Assembly (NCBI GenBank): GCA_022826155.1
Contig: JAJDVL010000034.1
Coordinates: 1-64,000 of the forward strand
DNA: 64,000 bases
From: Prochlorococcaceae cyanobacterium jk18x22bins.40
GTDB taxonomy: Bacteria; Cyanobacteriota; Cyanobacteriia; PCC-6307; Cyanobiaceae
Direction of reading: 5' to 3'
Below are positions 8,426 through 17,504 of this stretch, one piece after another; the first letter of the stretch is position 1, and the number at the start of each line of letters is the position of its first letter. The translations under genes were made by a program, and so were the position numbers. The notes beneath the pieces were generated by a model. That model searched no databases and had not been told where the DNA came from. It saw only the letters and a program-made list of their open reading frames with translations.

Positions 8426-9553
8426 GTGAACCATCGGGTCAGTCTTGTCCTTGGAACCCGCCCGGAAGCCATCAAGCTGGCGCCCGTCATCCTGGCGTTG
8501 AAGGCGGCCAGCGACTTTTCCACCCGTGTGATTCAAACCGGACAGCACCAGCATCTGGTCAAGCCGGTCATGGATCTGTTCGGCCTGGCCCCGGACCGGG
8601 ACTTGGCGCTCATGACGCCACGGCAAAGCCTGGCTCACATCACCTGCACGGCCCTGACGGGTCTTCAAGAGGATTTTCTCCGTCACCCCCCCCACCTGGT
8701 GCTGGTTCAGGGGGACACCACCACCGCCTTTGCCGCCGCCTTGGCTGCCTTCTACCAGCGCATTCCTCTGGCCCACGTGGAGGCAGGCCTACGTACGGAC
8801 GATCTATGGAATCCCTACCCGGAGGAAGCCAATCGCCGCCTGATTGGCCAACTGGCCCAGCTCCACTTTGCTCCCACATCCCGCGCAGCCTACAACCTCA
8901 AGACCGCTGATGCACTGGGCGTCATTGCGGTCACAGGCAATACGGTGATTGACGCCCTGTTGACCGTAGTGCAGCAGCGGCCCGCCTGCCCTGTGCCCGG
9001 CCTGGCGTGGGACGGTCACCAAGTGCTCCTGGCAACGGTTCACCGGCGAGAAAACTGGGGAGAACCGCTACAGGAGATCGGCCGCGGCCTGCGCCAAGTG
9101 CTGGACAACCATCCCAAGGTCACTCTGCTCCTGCCCCTGCATCCCAACCCCACGGTGCGTGAGCCTCTGGGGCGGATGCTGGCGGACCATCCACGGGCCT
9201 TTTTGGTGGAGCCTCTGGACTACAAAGCCCTGGTGGGCGCCATGGCCGGTTGCACCCTGGTGCTCACTGACTCCGGCGGCCTTCAGGAGGAGGCCCCGAC
9301 TCTGGGGAAACCCGTGCTGGTGTTGCGGCATACGACGGAACGGCCCGAGGCCGTGGATGCCGGCACAGCCCGTTTGATCGGCACCTCGGCCAGCGCCATC
9401 CTCCGTGAAGTCTCGCGCCTGCTCACAGACCCGGCGGCCTACAACGCCATGGCCCGCGCCGTGAATCCCTTCGGTGACGGTCATGCCAGCCAGCGCATTG
9501 TGGAAGCCTGCCGACAGTTTCTTCACCAGCACAGGGGGGCGTCGCAGCCTTAG
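8426..9553 (+). CDS. wecB: UDP-N-acetylglucosamine 2-epimerase (non-hydrolysing)
   Basis: Interconverts UDP-GlcNAc and UDP-ManNAc for surface polysaccharide. Motifs in order: LGTRPEAIK, VQGDTTTA, HVEAGLRT, PEEANRR, LTDSGGLQEEAP and RHTTERPEA. About 375 residues, normal length. GTG at 8426 places GTRPEAIK at residue 10, as in relatives; TTG at 8402 is also possible. Neither has a convincing ribosome-binding site. Its stop overlaps that of the converging ycf54 by four bases. Confidence 0.9.
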   Translation: MNHRVSLVLGTRPEAIKLAPVILALKAASDFSTRVIQTGQHQHLVKPVMDLFGLAPDRDLALMTPRQSLAHITCTALTGLQEDFLRHPPHLVLVQGDTTTAFAAALAAFYQRIPLAHVEAGLRTDDLWNPYPEEANRRLIGQLAQLHFAPTSRAAYNLKTADALGVIAVTGNTVIDALLTVVQQRPACPVPGLAWDGHQVLLATVHRRENWGEPLQEIGRGLRQVLDNHPKVTLLLPLHPNPTVREPLGRMLADHPRAFLVEPLDYKALVGAMAGCTLVLTDSGGLQEEAPTLGKPVLVLRHTTERPEAVDAGTARLIGTSASAILREVSRLLTDPAAYNAMARAVNPFGDGHASQRIVEACRQFLHQHRGASQP

Positions 9554-9867
9554 GGGCTGGCCAGGGGATCGGGAATGGCCGGGGTGGGCGCTTCAAACTG
9601 CCCTCTGGCCACCCATTCCAGGCGCAGCTTCATGAAGTCGATAAACTTGGCGTCCGTGGACACCACCGCTGCTGCGGGACGGGGAACAGCGGCGCCGTCA
9701 GCCTTGACAGGCTCTGCCTCCAGAAAGGCCGGCTGGCGCACCAACCAGAAATCTACGGTCTTGCCCTGGTCTCTGTAATGCTCGCGCCGCTCCCGCAACA
9801 CTTCGGCAAGGGGTTCCTCCTCACAGAGGAAGCGTTCACTGGCGGCAACGTAATGGTAGATGGCCAT
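9550..9867 (-). CDS. ycf54: Ycf54 family Mg-protoporphyrin monomethyl ester cyclase accessory protein
   Basis: A 105-residue protein matching Ycf54: YHYVAASERFLCEEEPL, RREHYRDQGK, DFWLVRQPAFLE, PAAAVVSTD and KLRLEWV in the expected order. It associates with the aerobic cyclase that forms ring E of chlorophyll. The ATG at 9867 overlaps the pdxJ stop (TGATG), which suggests coupled translation with pdxJ. Residues after about 95 form a short Pro/Ala tail beyond the conserved core. Confidence 0.88.
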   Translation of the reverse strand: MAIYHYVAASERFLCEEEPLAEVLRERREHYRDQGKTVDFWLVRQPAFLEAEPVKADGAAVPRPAAAVVSTDAKFIDFMKLRLEWVARGQFEAPTPAIPDPLASP

Positions 9868-10604
9868 CAATCCTCGATAGCTGGAAGGTGTTGACGGGGA
9901 TTCTGGATCAAGGCCTTCATCTGGCGGACAGCGGTGGTCAAGCCCACGGCCAGGGCTCTGGCCACAATGGTATGACCAATGTTGAGCTCTTCCATGCCGG
10001 GGATGGCGGCCACGGGCTCCACGTTCTGGTAGGTGAGGCCATGACCCGCGTTCACCCGTAACCCCAAGGCGTGGGCCAAGCGTGTTCCTGCCTGGAGACG
10101 GGCCAGTTCAGCAGCGGGGCTGGTGGCGTTGGCATAGGCCCCGGTGTGCAACTCCACCAACCGGGCGCCGGAGGCCCGGCAGGCTTGCAGTTGATCCGCC
10201 TCGGCATCCACAAACAGGCTCACGGGAATGTCTTCCCCCTGGAGGCGTTCCACCGCTTGGCGCAGCGTCGGCAGTTCCTGCATCACGTCCAGGCCCCCTT
10301 CCGTGGTCACCTCCTGACGGCGCTCAGGCACCAGGGTCACTTGGTGGGGGCGCACCCGCAGGGCTGTGGTCACCATCTCGTCCGTGGCGGCCATCTCCAG
10401 GTTAAGGCGGCTGCGCAGGGTGTGGCGTAGCAACTCCACATCCCGGTCTTGCATGTGGCGCCGGTCTTCCCGCAGGTGAACGGTGATCCCGTCGGCGCCC
10501 CCCAACTCCGCCAGAGCTGCCAGTTGGACAGGGTCGGGCTCCACGGTGCGGCGTGCTTGACGCACCGTGGCGACGTGATCAAGATTGATGCCCAGGCTCG
10601 CCAT
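9867..10604 (-). CDS. pdxJ: Pyridoxine 5'-phosphate synthase
   Basis: Condenses 1-deoxyxylulose 5-phosphate with 3-amino-2-oxopropyl phosphate to PNP in vitamin B6 synthesis. A 245-residue TIM barrel: [14 protein letters not shown] at the start, [47 protein letters not shown], and [12 protein letters not shown] at the C-terminal phosphate site. Full length. Overlaps ycf54 and forms a two-gene operon with it. Confidence 0.95.
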   Translation of the reverse strand: MASLGINLDHVATVRQARRTVEPDPVQLAALAELGGADGITVHLREDRRHMQDRDVELLRHTLRSRLNLEMAATDEMVTTALRVRPHQVTLVPERRQEVTTEGGLDVMQELPTLRQAVERLQGEDIPVSLFVDAEADQLQACRASGARLVELHTGAYANATSPAAELARLQAGTRLAHALGLRVNAGHGLTYQNVEPVAAIPGMEELNIGHTIVARALAVGLTTAVRQMKALIQNPRQHLPAIED

Positions 10605-10634
10605 GACCTCTCTGTTGATGGTCCCGTTGCTGCA

Positions 10635-11096
10635 TTAATTGTCATACCAGTCAGGGCACTTCTCGTAGCAGGCGCTGTTGCTGTCGTTTTCCCGAGCTTC
10701 CACTTTCCAGCAGCAACAGCGCCCCTGATCCCGCTGTCGGAGCAGGGCATTGGCCCATCCCCACACCAGCCTGGCCGTGGCCTCCATGCCCACGTTCTCC
10801 AGCACCCGCAGATCCAGCGCCCCCAACTGGTGCAGCCGTTGCCACTCCGCCAGCAGGGGATCATCGCTGTTCACCAGGAAGGTGTGATCAAACTGCTCTG
10901 CCAACTGCCGCTGCAGAGGACCCAGGCTGGAGAAATCCACCACAAAGCCGTGTTCGTCCAGGTGGGTAGCGGCAAACCAAAAGGTGAAGGAGCGGCTATA
11001 GCCATGGACAAAACGACAGTGACCCTGGTGGCGCCACTGGCGGTGACAACAGGGGAAATCCGTAAAGGCTTTGCTGCAGGTGTAGGGACTCCTCAT
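10635..11096 (-). CDS. 6-pyruvoyl-tetrahydropterin synthase/QueD family protein (divergent)
   Basis: A 153-residue protein. It keeps the family pattern of a reactive Cys followed by His ligands (CCHRQW and [10 protein letters not shown]), the VVDFSSL strand, FDHTFLV, and the C-terminal KVEAREN glutamate. The spacing differs from E. coli QueD, and an insert with CCCW follows, so the substrate is uncertain. 7-cyano-7-deazaguanine (queuosine) synthesis is plausible, because queF is also in this window at 17505. It lies 30 bases upstream of pdxJ on the same strand. Confidence 0.78.
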   Translation of the reverse strand: MRSPYTCSKAFTDFPCCHRQWRHQGHCRFVHGYSRSFTFWFAATHLDEHGFVVDFSSLGPLQRQLAEQFDHTFLVNSDDPLLAEWQRLHQLGALDLRVLENVGMEATARLVWGWANALLRQRDQGRCCCWKVEARENDSNSACYEKCPDWYDN

Positions 11097-11170
11097 GGGC
11101 CGGGCAGGAGAGTGGGGTCATGGCCAGGGTGGTCCCCTGTGGGGGACAATCACCGAAGGTTCAACGGACC

Positions 11171-11923
11171 ATGACCTATCCTGCTGCCCCGGAGCCGGGC
11201 CATGGCGCCCTGCCGGTGTCTTCCGTCCCCTCCCACCAGCCCTTGCAATGCCCTCCCCTGGAGATGCTGCGTTTTGATGATGCAGGGCTGATTCCCGCCA
11301 TCGCCCAGGACTGGCTGGATGGCGCCGTACTGATGGTGGCCTGGATGAATCGGGCCAGCCTGGAGCAAACCGTGGCCACAGGGGAGGCCCACTACTGGAG
11401 CCGCTCCCGGCAGGAACTCTGGCACAAGGGGGCCACCTCCGGGCATTATCAGCGGGTGCGCAAGTTGCGCTACGATTGCGATCAGGACGTACTGTTGCTC
11501 ACGGTGGAGCAGGTGGGGGACGTGGCCTGCCACACCGGTGCCCGCAGTTGCTTTTACGACTCTGGCGCCGAGCCGTCTCCCGGCGGTCCCCACGCCCCGG
11601 CTCCCCCGGCTGACGCAGTATCCGAGTTGTACCAACTGATTGTGCAGCGCCGCCAGCAGCCGGAAGACGGCAGCTACACCAACGCCCTCTTCCGCGGTGG
11701 GGACAACCGCATTCTCAAGAAAATCGGCGAGGAATCGGCAGAGTTGGTGATGGCCTGCAAGGACGACGACGCCAACGCCATCAGCGCTGAAGCCGCTGAC
11801 GTGCTCTACCACATGCTCGTGGCCCTGGCCCACCATGGCGTACCCTGGCGCCAGGTTCTGTTGGAGTTGGCCCAGCGCCGGAACAAGTCCCGACCTGGCC
11901 AGGCCAACCTGCCACCGACTTAA
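11171..11923 (+). CDS. hisIE: Bifunctional phosphoribosyl-AMP cyclohydrolase / phosphoribosyl-ATP pyrophosphatase HisIE
   Basis: Steps 2 and 3 of histidine synthesis in one chain. The N-terminal HisI half has [13 protein letters not shown], the YWSRSR block and zinc/magnesium ligands in CDQDVLL and CHTGARSCF. The C-terminal HisE half has [23 protein letters not shown] and the [11 protein letters not shown] helix. About 250 residues. Start at ATG 11171 with GAAGG upstream. HisZ of the same pathway is at 59920, so his genes are dispersed. It is followed after two bases by the glycine-repeat gene. Confidence 0.92.
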   Translation: MTYPAAPEPGHGALPVSSVPSHQPLQCPPLEMLRFDDAGLIPAIAQDWLDGAVLMVAWMNRASLEQTVATGEAHYWSRSRQELWHKGATSGHYQRVRKLRYDCDQDVLLLTVEQVGDVACHTGARSCFYDSGAEPSPGGPHAPAPPADAVSELYQLIVQRRQQPEDGSYTNALFRGGDNRILKKIGEESAELVMACKDDDANAISAEAADVLYHMLVALAHHGVPWRQVLLELAQRRNKSRPGQANLPPT

Positions 11924-11925
11924 CT

Positions 11926-12306
11926 GTGTCCAAATCCTGTCTCCAGGAGAGCGCTGCCTTGACCACCCCTGCCGAACCCAGGCCGGCCCATTGCGGCTCA
12001 CGCCCCAAGAAAATTGCCTTTGGCATTGCCCCGCTGGGGGTGATTTCCATTGGCATTGTGCCCATGGGGGTGGTGGCCATTGGGGTGGTACCCATGGGGG
12101 TGGTGAGCCTTGGCGCCGTGGCCATGGGGGTGATCACCGGCTCGGTGGTGGGCATGGGGGTGCTCACGGCCGGCGTCAGCACCATGGGGGTCTGGTTTGT
12201 GGGCAGTGACGCGGGAAGCATGGGCCTGGTGCGCCTTGGTCCTGGCGCCAAGGATCCCCATCACGGCCACCACGGGTCCCATGGCCATAGCCATGGAAGC
12301 GATTAA
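11926..12306 (+). CDS. Small hydrophobic protein with a glycine every fifth residue and a His-rich tail; unknown function
   Basis: A 126-residue frame starting at GTG 11926, two bases after hisIE; a downstream start is possible. Residues 33-93 have glycine at 33, 38, 43, 48, 53, 58, 63, 68, 78, 83, 88 and 93, with Ser at 73. The intervening residues are V, I, A, M and P (units such as GVVPM and GVVAI). The tail, from about 112, is HHGHHGSHGHSHGSD, likely metal-binding. The DNA carries a matching 30-base periodicity around CCCATGGGGGTGGT. A membrane-inserted or beta-roll fold is possible; I recognise no named family. Confidence 0.65.
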   Translation: MSKSCLQESAALTTPAEPRPAHCGSRPKKIAFGIAPLGVISIGIVPMGVVAIGVVPMGVVSLGAVAMGVITGSVVGMGVLTAGVSTMGVWFVGSDAGSMGLVRLGPGAKDPHHGHHGSHGHSHGSD

Positions 12307-12384
12307 AGCCACGCGGTGAAGCTCGGCGTTGCGGCCCACCATGGGGCTGGCTGTTGTAGGGTGGTAACATCCACTGTCATTCTC

Positions 12385-12456
12385 GGTCGATTAGCTCAGT
12401 GGTAGAGCGCATCCTTCACACGGATGATGTCACTGGTTCAAATCCAGTATCGACCA
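12385..12456 (+). tRNA. tRNA-Val (anticodon CAC)
   Basis: A 72-base cloverleaf. Acceptor GGTCGAT pairs with ATCGACC, D-arm GCTCAGTGGTAGAGC, anticodon stem CATCC/GGATG around loop TTCACAC (anticodon CAC), T-arm ACTGG-TTCAAAT-CCAGT, discriminator A. No CCA is encoded. A methyltransferase frame on the opposite strand ends inside it at 12416. Confidence 0.93.
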
Positions 12457-13291
12457 TGTCTGAATTCCGGTCATTGTCCTGGGGGCGGACAAGGCGTGCT
12501 GGCGGTGGGGCTTGGCCTGTGATCGGAGCCCCATGGGCCGCCGCCGTTTTCCGAGCAATATAATAACCGTAGCCGACAAAAGCTTTATATTTCTCATAAA
12601 ATAGAATTTCATTCTCTTCAGCTTTAATAATCGCCCTTGCTGCGGCAGACTTTTTATGTCGCTCCAGAAATCCGGCAAAGCGCTTCTGTATGGGGCGATA
12701 GTAATTGTCAAGCCAGCAGTTCTCAGGCAGCACAAAGTAGCCTAGCGGCAAGAACCCCAGGCGTTCCAGGATGTCCATCTTGGCAGAGGCAGTATCCACC
12801 TTCGGGTACTCCCTATCCCAATAGGCCTGAAGTTCCTCTGGACGCTCCTCGGTCAGCCAGGTCAATTCGGATACAGCAAGGATCCCGCCCGACTTCAGAT
12901 ATTTCCGCCATGCTTCAATCCCTTCTGCAAATCCCATGTTGTAGATTGCGCCCTCCGACCAGATGGCATCCAGTTCTTCCTCCGCAAAAGACAGTTGCTC
13001 CATGGACTCTGTGCGAGTGACGACGTGATCGGCCACCCCGATGCGGCTGGCGGCCTCTGCGAGTCTGTTGAGAAATTCCGGATGAATATCAACGGCCGTG
13101 ATGTGGGCATCCAGTGTCTTGGCCAGTACGAAAGTTGCGGCGCCAGAGCCACAGCCAATGTCGGCAATCTTCAGCTCCCTTGACTTTTTAAGTCCTGAAA
13201 GCGTGATCGCAAGACGTGTTTGTTCCTCACCACCTGGCCCTTGCCGCTGGGCGTCCTGATACAAATCGACGAGAAGTTGCACATTGTCCAT
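12416..13291 (-). CDS. Class I SAM-dependent methyltransferase, 3' end running into tRNA-Val
   Basis: Motif I is IADIGCGSGAATFVLA (about 42-57), followed by VDIHPEFL, an acidic motif III region near WSEGAIYN, and GGILAVSELTW. Overall it resembles UbiE/small-molecule methyltransferases; the substrate is unknown. The last codons (from DMVDTGFEP) are the antisense of the tRNA gene at 12385-12456, and the stop lies in the tRNA anticodon arm, so the natural C-terminus was probably lost or fused. The true domain likely ends near residue 245 (YGYYIARKT). Surrounded by decayed sequence, which suggests acquired DNA next to a tRNA. Confidence 0.75.
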   Translation of the reverse strand: MDNVQLLVDLYQDAQRQGPGGEEQTRLAITLSGLKKSRELKIADIGCGSGAATFVLAKTLDAHITAVDIHPEFLNRLAEAASRIGVADHVVTRTESMEQLSFAEEELDAIWSEGAIYNMGFAEGIEAWRKYLKSGGILAVSELTWLTEERPEELQAYWDREYPKVDTASAKMDILERLGFLPLGYFVLPENCWLDNYYRPIQKRFAGFLERHKKSAAARAIIKAEENEILFYEKYKAFVGYGYYIARKTAAAHGAPITGQAPPPARLVRPQDNDRNSDMVDTGFEPVTSSV

Positions 13292-13800
13292 GACAGGGGC
13301 TTTGGTGGGTCCGGGTCAAGTCTATGGGCGAAGCGGCGCTGCTGGCTGGCTGCTGCCTGGTCTGTATCCAGAGATTGCCTGGCGATGCAGTGGGGCCAAA
13401 GTGGTTGCCCCCATTTCTGTGGCTGAATCCTTCTCCTTCGCTGGCTAAGACACCTCTGAACAAGTGATGAGAGTGCTAGAACGGAGTGACTGGGATCTGG
13501 AAGGAGTCCCGCTGACATGGAGCGTATGGAGAGTAGTTTTGCGGGTCTTGAGTAGGAGAGCAGGAAGCGTAAGACGGGGAGGAAGATGTTGTTGGAGCGT
13601 ATGGAGGTTTTGTGTACTGATACGGAAACATAGTAGAATGAACGATGAGGAGATGAAACTCCTCTGTAACATCGAGTGGCGTTTTGAAGATGGGTGCTGG
13701 CAAGCGCTTCGTGAGCAGACTTTCCTTCGCCCACTGGACTGACGCAGTGGGTTGGGGCTTAACTCACTGGAACACCAGGTTTTTGGCATGAGCCTCAAGT
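13292..13800. other. Gene-poor, probably degenerate stretch upstream of the methyltransferase
   Basis: About 500 bases in which no frame resembles a known protein. Short open frames on both strands (for example 13464-13742 plus and 13445-13798 minus) have biased, low-complexity composition and no recognisable motif. Purine-rich DNA with a repeated GGAGCGTATGGA (13518 and 13595 areas) stands out from the usual GC-rich coding pattern. A plus-strand frame from about 13690 reads MGAGKRFVSRLSFAHWTDAV before a stop, which may belong to the pseudogene that follows. Confidence 0.4.
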
Positions 13801-13992
13801 CGGCCTGCTTTAAGACCAGATGTGGGCTTGGACCTCTACGACGGTGGGCGCGATTACCGCACCGGCTAGAACCTCACCCACCCGGACGATGGGGAATCCT
13901 TCGCCTTCGACGTGACACGGTGGAAGAGCGTCAACAACAACGACACCGCGCCGGAGCACGGGACTGAACTCAGGCTCGACACCAGTTTCTGA
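13801..13992 (+). pseudogene. Remnant of an unidentified protein gene with an internal stop
   Basis: Plus-strand frame 1 from 13801 reads like real protein: RPDVGLDLYDGGRDYRTG, a TAG at 13867, then LTHPDDGESFAFDVTRWKSV and later DTAPEHGTELRLDTSF before TGA at 13990. The Asp/Gly-rich sequence continues in the same frame on both sides of the TAG, which points to a broken gene rather than chance. No start codon or family could be assigned. It ends about 40 bases before the purB stop on the other strand. Confidence 0.45.
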
Positions 13993-14031
13993 GGGTGATC
14001 ACGCCACTCTTGGCCATCGTTGTCCCTGTGC

Positions 14032-15327
14032 TCACAATCCAAGACGCTGCCAAACCTGATCCAGGTTCGCCTGATGCTGTTGAGGAGAGAAACAGGCCGC
14101 CAGCGCCTCCCCATTCAGGTGGGCCTTCACCCGTGAATCAGCCGCCAGACTGGCTTGGAAGTCACCACCCGGCTGGTTCCAGGCCTTGTGGGCATGGTGT
14201 TGCACCAGGGCATAGGCCTCCTCACGGCTGAGACCAGCAGCCACCAGCGCCAGCATCACCTGCTGACTGAAGATCACGCCGCCGTAGATGGTCATGTTGC
14301 GGAGCATGGTCTCGGGATAGGCCACCAGGCCAGCCACAACGTCGGTCATTTCCCGCAGCATGAAGTGGAGGGTGATGGAGCAATCCGGCAGGAGCACTCG
14401 CTCGGCGGAGCTGTGGCTGATGTCCCGTTCATGCCAAAGGGGCACGTTCTCCAGAGCCGCCAGGGCATAGCCCCGCAGGAGCCGCGCCAGGCCGCTGATG
14501 CGTTCACTGCGGACGGGGTTGCGCTTGTGGGGCATGGCGGAGCTGCCCTTCTGCCCCTTGGCGAAGTGCTCTTCCACCTCCAGCACGTCAGTCCGTTGCA
14601 GGTTGCGAACCTCCGTTGCAAAGCGATCCAGCGTTGCCCCCACCAGGGCCATGGTCTGCACATACTCGGCATGGCGATCACGGCTGACCACCTGGGTGCT
14701 GACGGTGTCCGGAGTAAGGCCAAGCTGGGTGCAGACCAGGGCTTCCACACGGGGATCAATGTTGGCGTAGGTCCCCATGGCCCCACTGACCTGCCCGACG
14801 GCCACCACCTGCTCCAGCCGGGCCAGACGCCCTTGGTGGCGCTGCACCTCCGCCAACCAGCCAGCCAACTTGAAGCCCAGGGTGATGGGCTCCCCGTGGA
14901 TGCCGTGGGAACGTCCCACCATGGCGGTGTGCTTATGGCGTTGAGCCTGTTGCCTGACGGCAGCCTCCAACTGGTTGAGTTCCTGCTGCAGCAGTGCCAC
15001 CGCCGCTTTCATTTGTAGAGCCAGAGCAGTGTCCAGCACATCACTGCTGGTCATGCCCATGTGGATGTAGCGTCCTGCATCCCCCACCTGCTCATTCAGG
15101 TTGGTGAGAAATGCAATAACGTCGTGACGCACCTGGGCTTCAATGTGGAGAATCCGCTTCACATTGAAGCTGGCCCTAGCCCGGATGTCCTCCATGGCCC
15201 CAGGGGGAATCCTCCCCAACTGACAGTTGGCCTCGCAAGCAGCCAATTCCACCTCCAGCCAGCGCTGATAGCGGGCCTCGTCGCTCCAGACGGCCGCCAT
15301 CTCCGGGAGGGTATAGCGTTCGATCAC
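14032..15327 (-). CDS. purB: Adenylosuccinate lyase
   Basis: Cleaves SAICAR and adenylosuccinate in purine synthesis. A 431-residue chain starting MIERYTLPEMAAVW. Family landmarks: MTSSDVLDTA, GRSHGIHGEPITLGFK (catalytic His), and the fumarase/aspartase signature KGSSAMPHKRNPVRSE. Normal length, no disruption. Divergent from the tlyA-like gene at 15411. Confidence 0.96.
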   Translation of the reverse strand: MIERYTLPEMAAVWSDEARYQRWLEVELAACEANCQLGRIPPGAMEDIRARASFNVKRILHIEAQVRHDVIAFLTNLNEQVGDAGRYIHMGMTSSDVLDTALALQMKAAVALLQQELNQLEAAVRQQAQRHKHTAMVGRSHGIHGEPITLGFKLAGWLAEVQRHQGRLARLEQVVAVGQVSGAMGTYANIDPRVEALVCTQLGLTPDTVSTQVVSRDRHAEYVQTMALVGATLDRFATEVRNLQRTDVLEVEEHFAKGQKGSSAMPHKRNPVRSERISGLARLLRGYALAALENVPLWHERDISHSSAERVLLPDCSITLHFMLREMTDVVAGLVAYPETMLRNMTIYGGVIFSQQVMLALVAAGLSREEAYALVQHHAHKAWNQPGGDFQASLAADSRVKAHLNGEALAACFSPQQHQANLDQVWQRLGL

Positions 15328-15410
15328 AATCTGCTACAGCGCAGTAAGTAACTTACCGGCTCACCGGGGGAGACCGCCCCGCAACACACTGGCCCATGGG
15401 ACAAGGACAG

Positions 15411-16241
15411 ATGCGGCTGGATCAGCTTTTAGTGGAGCGGGGCTTGGCCCCCAGCCGCCAGCAGGCCCAGCGCTGGATCCGGGCGGGCTGGGTGCGCAGT
15501 GGCGCCCGAATTCTGGACAAGCCCGGTCAGGCCACCCGTTATGACCTTGCCTTGCAGGTGCAGCAGCAGGCCCGGTTTGCCTCCCGGGGCGGTGAGAAAT
15601 TGCTGGGGGCCATCCGTGCCTTTGGGTTGCGGGTGGCTGGTCGCACGGCCCTGGATGCCGGCATCTCCACCGGTGGCTTCACGGATTGCCTGCTACAACA
15701 GGGCTGCCGACGCATCTACGGGGTGGACGTGGGCTATGGGCAGGTGGCATGGCGTCTGCGTCAGGATCCCCGTTTGGTGCTCAAGGAACGCTGCAACCTG
15801 CGCTACCTCACCCCCGCCGTGTTGTATGGACCTGATGACGTCTGGGCCGATTTGGCGGTGGCGGACCTCTCTTTCATTTCCCTGGGTCTGATTTTGCCGC
15901 CGCTAAAAGCCCTCTTGAAACCACCTCGGGAGGCAGCGGTGTTAATCAAGCCCCAATTTGAAGTGGGGCGGACGTTGGTGGGCCGTGGCGGGGTGGTGCG
16001 GGATGCCCGGGCCCAGGCCGGTGCCATCAAAGCTGTTCAGGCCAAGGCAGACCATCTAGATTGGCGTGCCGTGGGGTTAGCGCCCTCCCCCATCAAAGGC
16101 GCTGCCGGCAACCAGGAGTACTGGCTCCACTTGGTGCAGCCCGACAAAAGCGAGGGACGACGTACTGTTGAGCCGGAACAGGTGGAGTCAACGGTTCAGG
16201 CAGCCCTTGGCCAGGACAGTGGGCGGGCTACCGGGGATTGA
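15411..16241 (+). CDS. TlyA family rRNA (cytidine-2'-O)-methyltransferase / hemolysin-like protein
   Basis: The N-terminal S4 RNA-binding domain (MRLDQLLVERGLAPSRQQAQ) is followed by an FtsJ-type methyltransferase fold: DAGISTGGFTDCLLQ (SAM site), YGVDVGYGQ, DLAVADLSFISL and LIKPQFE (catalytic Lys). TlyA enzymes methylate 16S/23S rRNA riboses. I start at ATG 15411, six bases after AAGGA, rather than ATG 15396. About 276 residues. Converges with glnB, with 15 bases between stops. Confidence 0.88.
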   Translation: MRLDQLLVERGLAPSRQQAQRWIRAGWVRSGARILDKPGQATRYDLALQVQQQARFASRGGEKLLGAIRAFGLRVAGRTALDAGISTGGFTDCLLQQGCRRIYGVDVGYGQVAWRLRQDPRLVLKERCNLRYLTPAVLYGPDDVWADLAVADLSFISLGLILPPLKALLKPPREAAVLIKPQFEVGRTLVGRGGVVRDARAQAGAIKAVQAKADHLDWRAVGLAPSPIKGAAGNQEYWLHLVQPDKSEGRRTVEPEQVESTVQAALGQDSGRATGD

Positions 16242-16256
16242 ACCGGAACTCGCTCC

Positions 16257-16646
<390 letters not shown>

Positions 16647-16655
16647 TCAGTGTGT

Positions 16656-16952
16656 TTAGGCCTGTGGCAACGGGCCACAGCAAACCACACCAGCGGCGGA
16701 GCAGTCCGAGAGAAATTCGGGCAAGGTGTCAGACTCAAGCTCAACGCACCCGGCAGCCAAAGAGTCCCAGTGGCAATTTTCAAAGTGCAACTGGAGCCAC
16801 AACATCCCCAGAGCACTATGGACGGAAATTCGCTGGGGAGGGGAAGAAGAGGCGCCAGCAGAGGCTAAAGACGCTGAAGATATGGGAGAAGCCACACCAG
16901 CCACCGGGCTCAGGAACAGATCCATTGAGGAGAGTGTTGATTCCTTTGCCAT
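16656..16952 (-). CDS. Hypothetical protein, uncertain
   Basis: A 98-residue frame in the 400-base gap between glnB and the DUF4278 gene. The second half (LWLQLHFENCHWDSLAAGC) has plausible mixed composition with several Cys and acidic residues; the first half is Ser/Ala-rich and low in complexity. No family recognised. The plus-strand frames here are less protein-like. Nothing else is visible in 16596-16996. Confidence 0.35.
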   Translation of the reverse strand: MAKESTLSSMDLFLSPVAGVASPISSASLASAGASSSPPQRISVHSALGMLWLQLHFENCHWDSLAAGCVELESDTLPEFLSDCSAAGVVCCGPLPQA

Positions 16953-16996
16953 TAGTGGGGCGTGGCCTCTGTTTTTCAGTAGCTATGGCTACGGAA

Positions 16997-17203
16997 TTAG
17001 CGTTTCAGCGCTTCGGCGATGCGGGTTTCATAGACGGTTCCCCGATAGCTCACCCGCACAGGACGATCCGACAGGACATCGGCCTCGTGGCGGGGAGCCT
17101 TGTTGAAGTGGATGCCACGGTAAACGTGCTCCACCGGTTGATCGCTGAGATCAGGGCGCTGGGTGGTGTCGTAATCAACACCACGATACTTGAGTTGGAC
17201 CAT
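16997..17203 (-). CDS. DUF4278 domain-containing small protein
   Basis: About 68 residues from ATG 17203. It contains two copies of the domain pattern: MVQLKYRGVDYD near the start and VSYRGTVYETR near the end, with HVYRGIHF between. DUF4278 proteins are short, largely cyanobacterial and of unknown function. The longer frame back to 17239 adds a less conserved leader. No operon partner is close. Confidence 0.8.
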   Translation of the reverse strand: MVQLKYRGVDYDTTQRPDLSDQPVEHVYRGIHFNKAPRHEADVLSDRPVRVSYRGTVYETRIAEALKR

Positions 17204-17504
17204 GAGAGAAACCTCCACAGAACGGGCAGTGCCAGCCATGGACTGGCGAAATCCGCTTTGTTCAAGAGGTGCGTTGCTTCACCGTCGCGGTTTGGCTACT
17301 TCCAGCGCACCTGAAGCCGGAGCCATGGGTGCGCCCAACGTTTTGTCCTCGTCATCACATGTAGGCCTTCTGCGCTGTTCATGACAAGCACTTTACGGGT
17401 TTATTGACAAATCTTTGGAGAAACTTCAGGAATACGGCCGGGTTGTCCGCCTGTAGGGTGAACACCACAGCCCCTTCCGGACCAGTTTCTGGACCCTGAC
17501 CGGC
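17204..17504. promoter_or_regulatory. Intergenic region upstream of queF with a possible promoter
   Basis: About 300 bases without a convincing gene. TTGACA at about 17404-17409 is followed 18 bases later by a weak AGGAAT, roughly 70 bases before the queF start, and could be its promoter. The rest, including a GC-rich stretch near 17300, shows no clear structure. Confidence 0.3.

Noticed and set aside
12416-12457. C-terminal tail DMVDTGFEPVTSSV of the methyltransferase as a real protein feature
   Set aside because: It is the translated antisense of the tRNA; this artefact recurs wherever a frame runs into a tRNA gene.
13464-13742. 92-codon plus-strand open frame as a gene
   Set aside because: Arg/Val/Trp-biased, low-complexity purine-rich DNA with no family resemblance; kept only as a note in the degenerate region.
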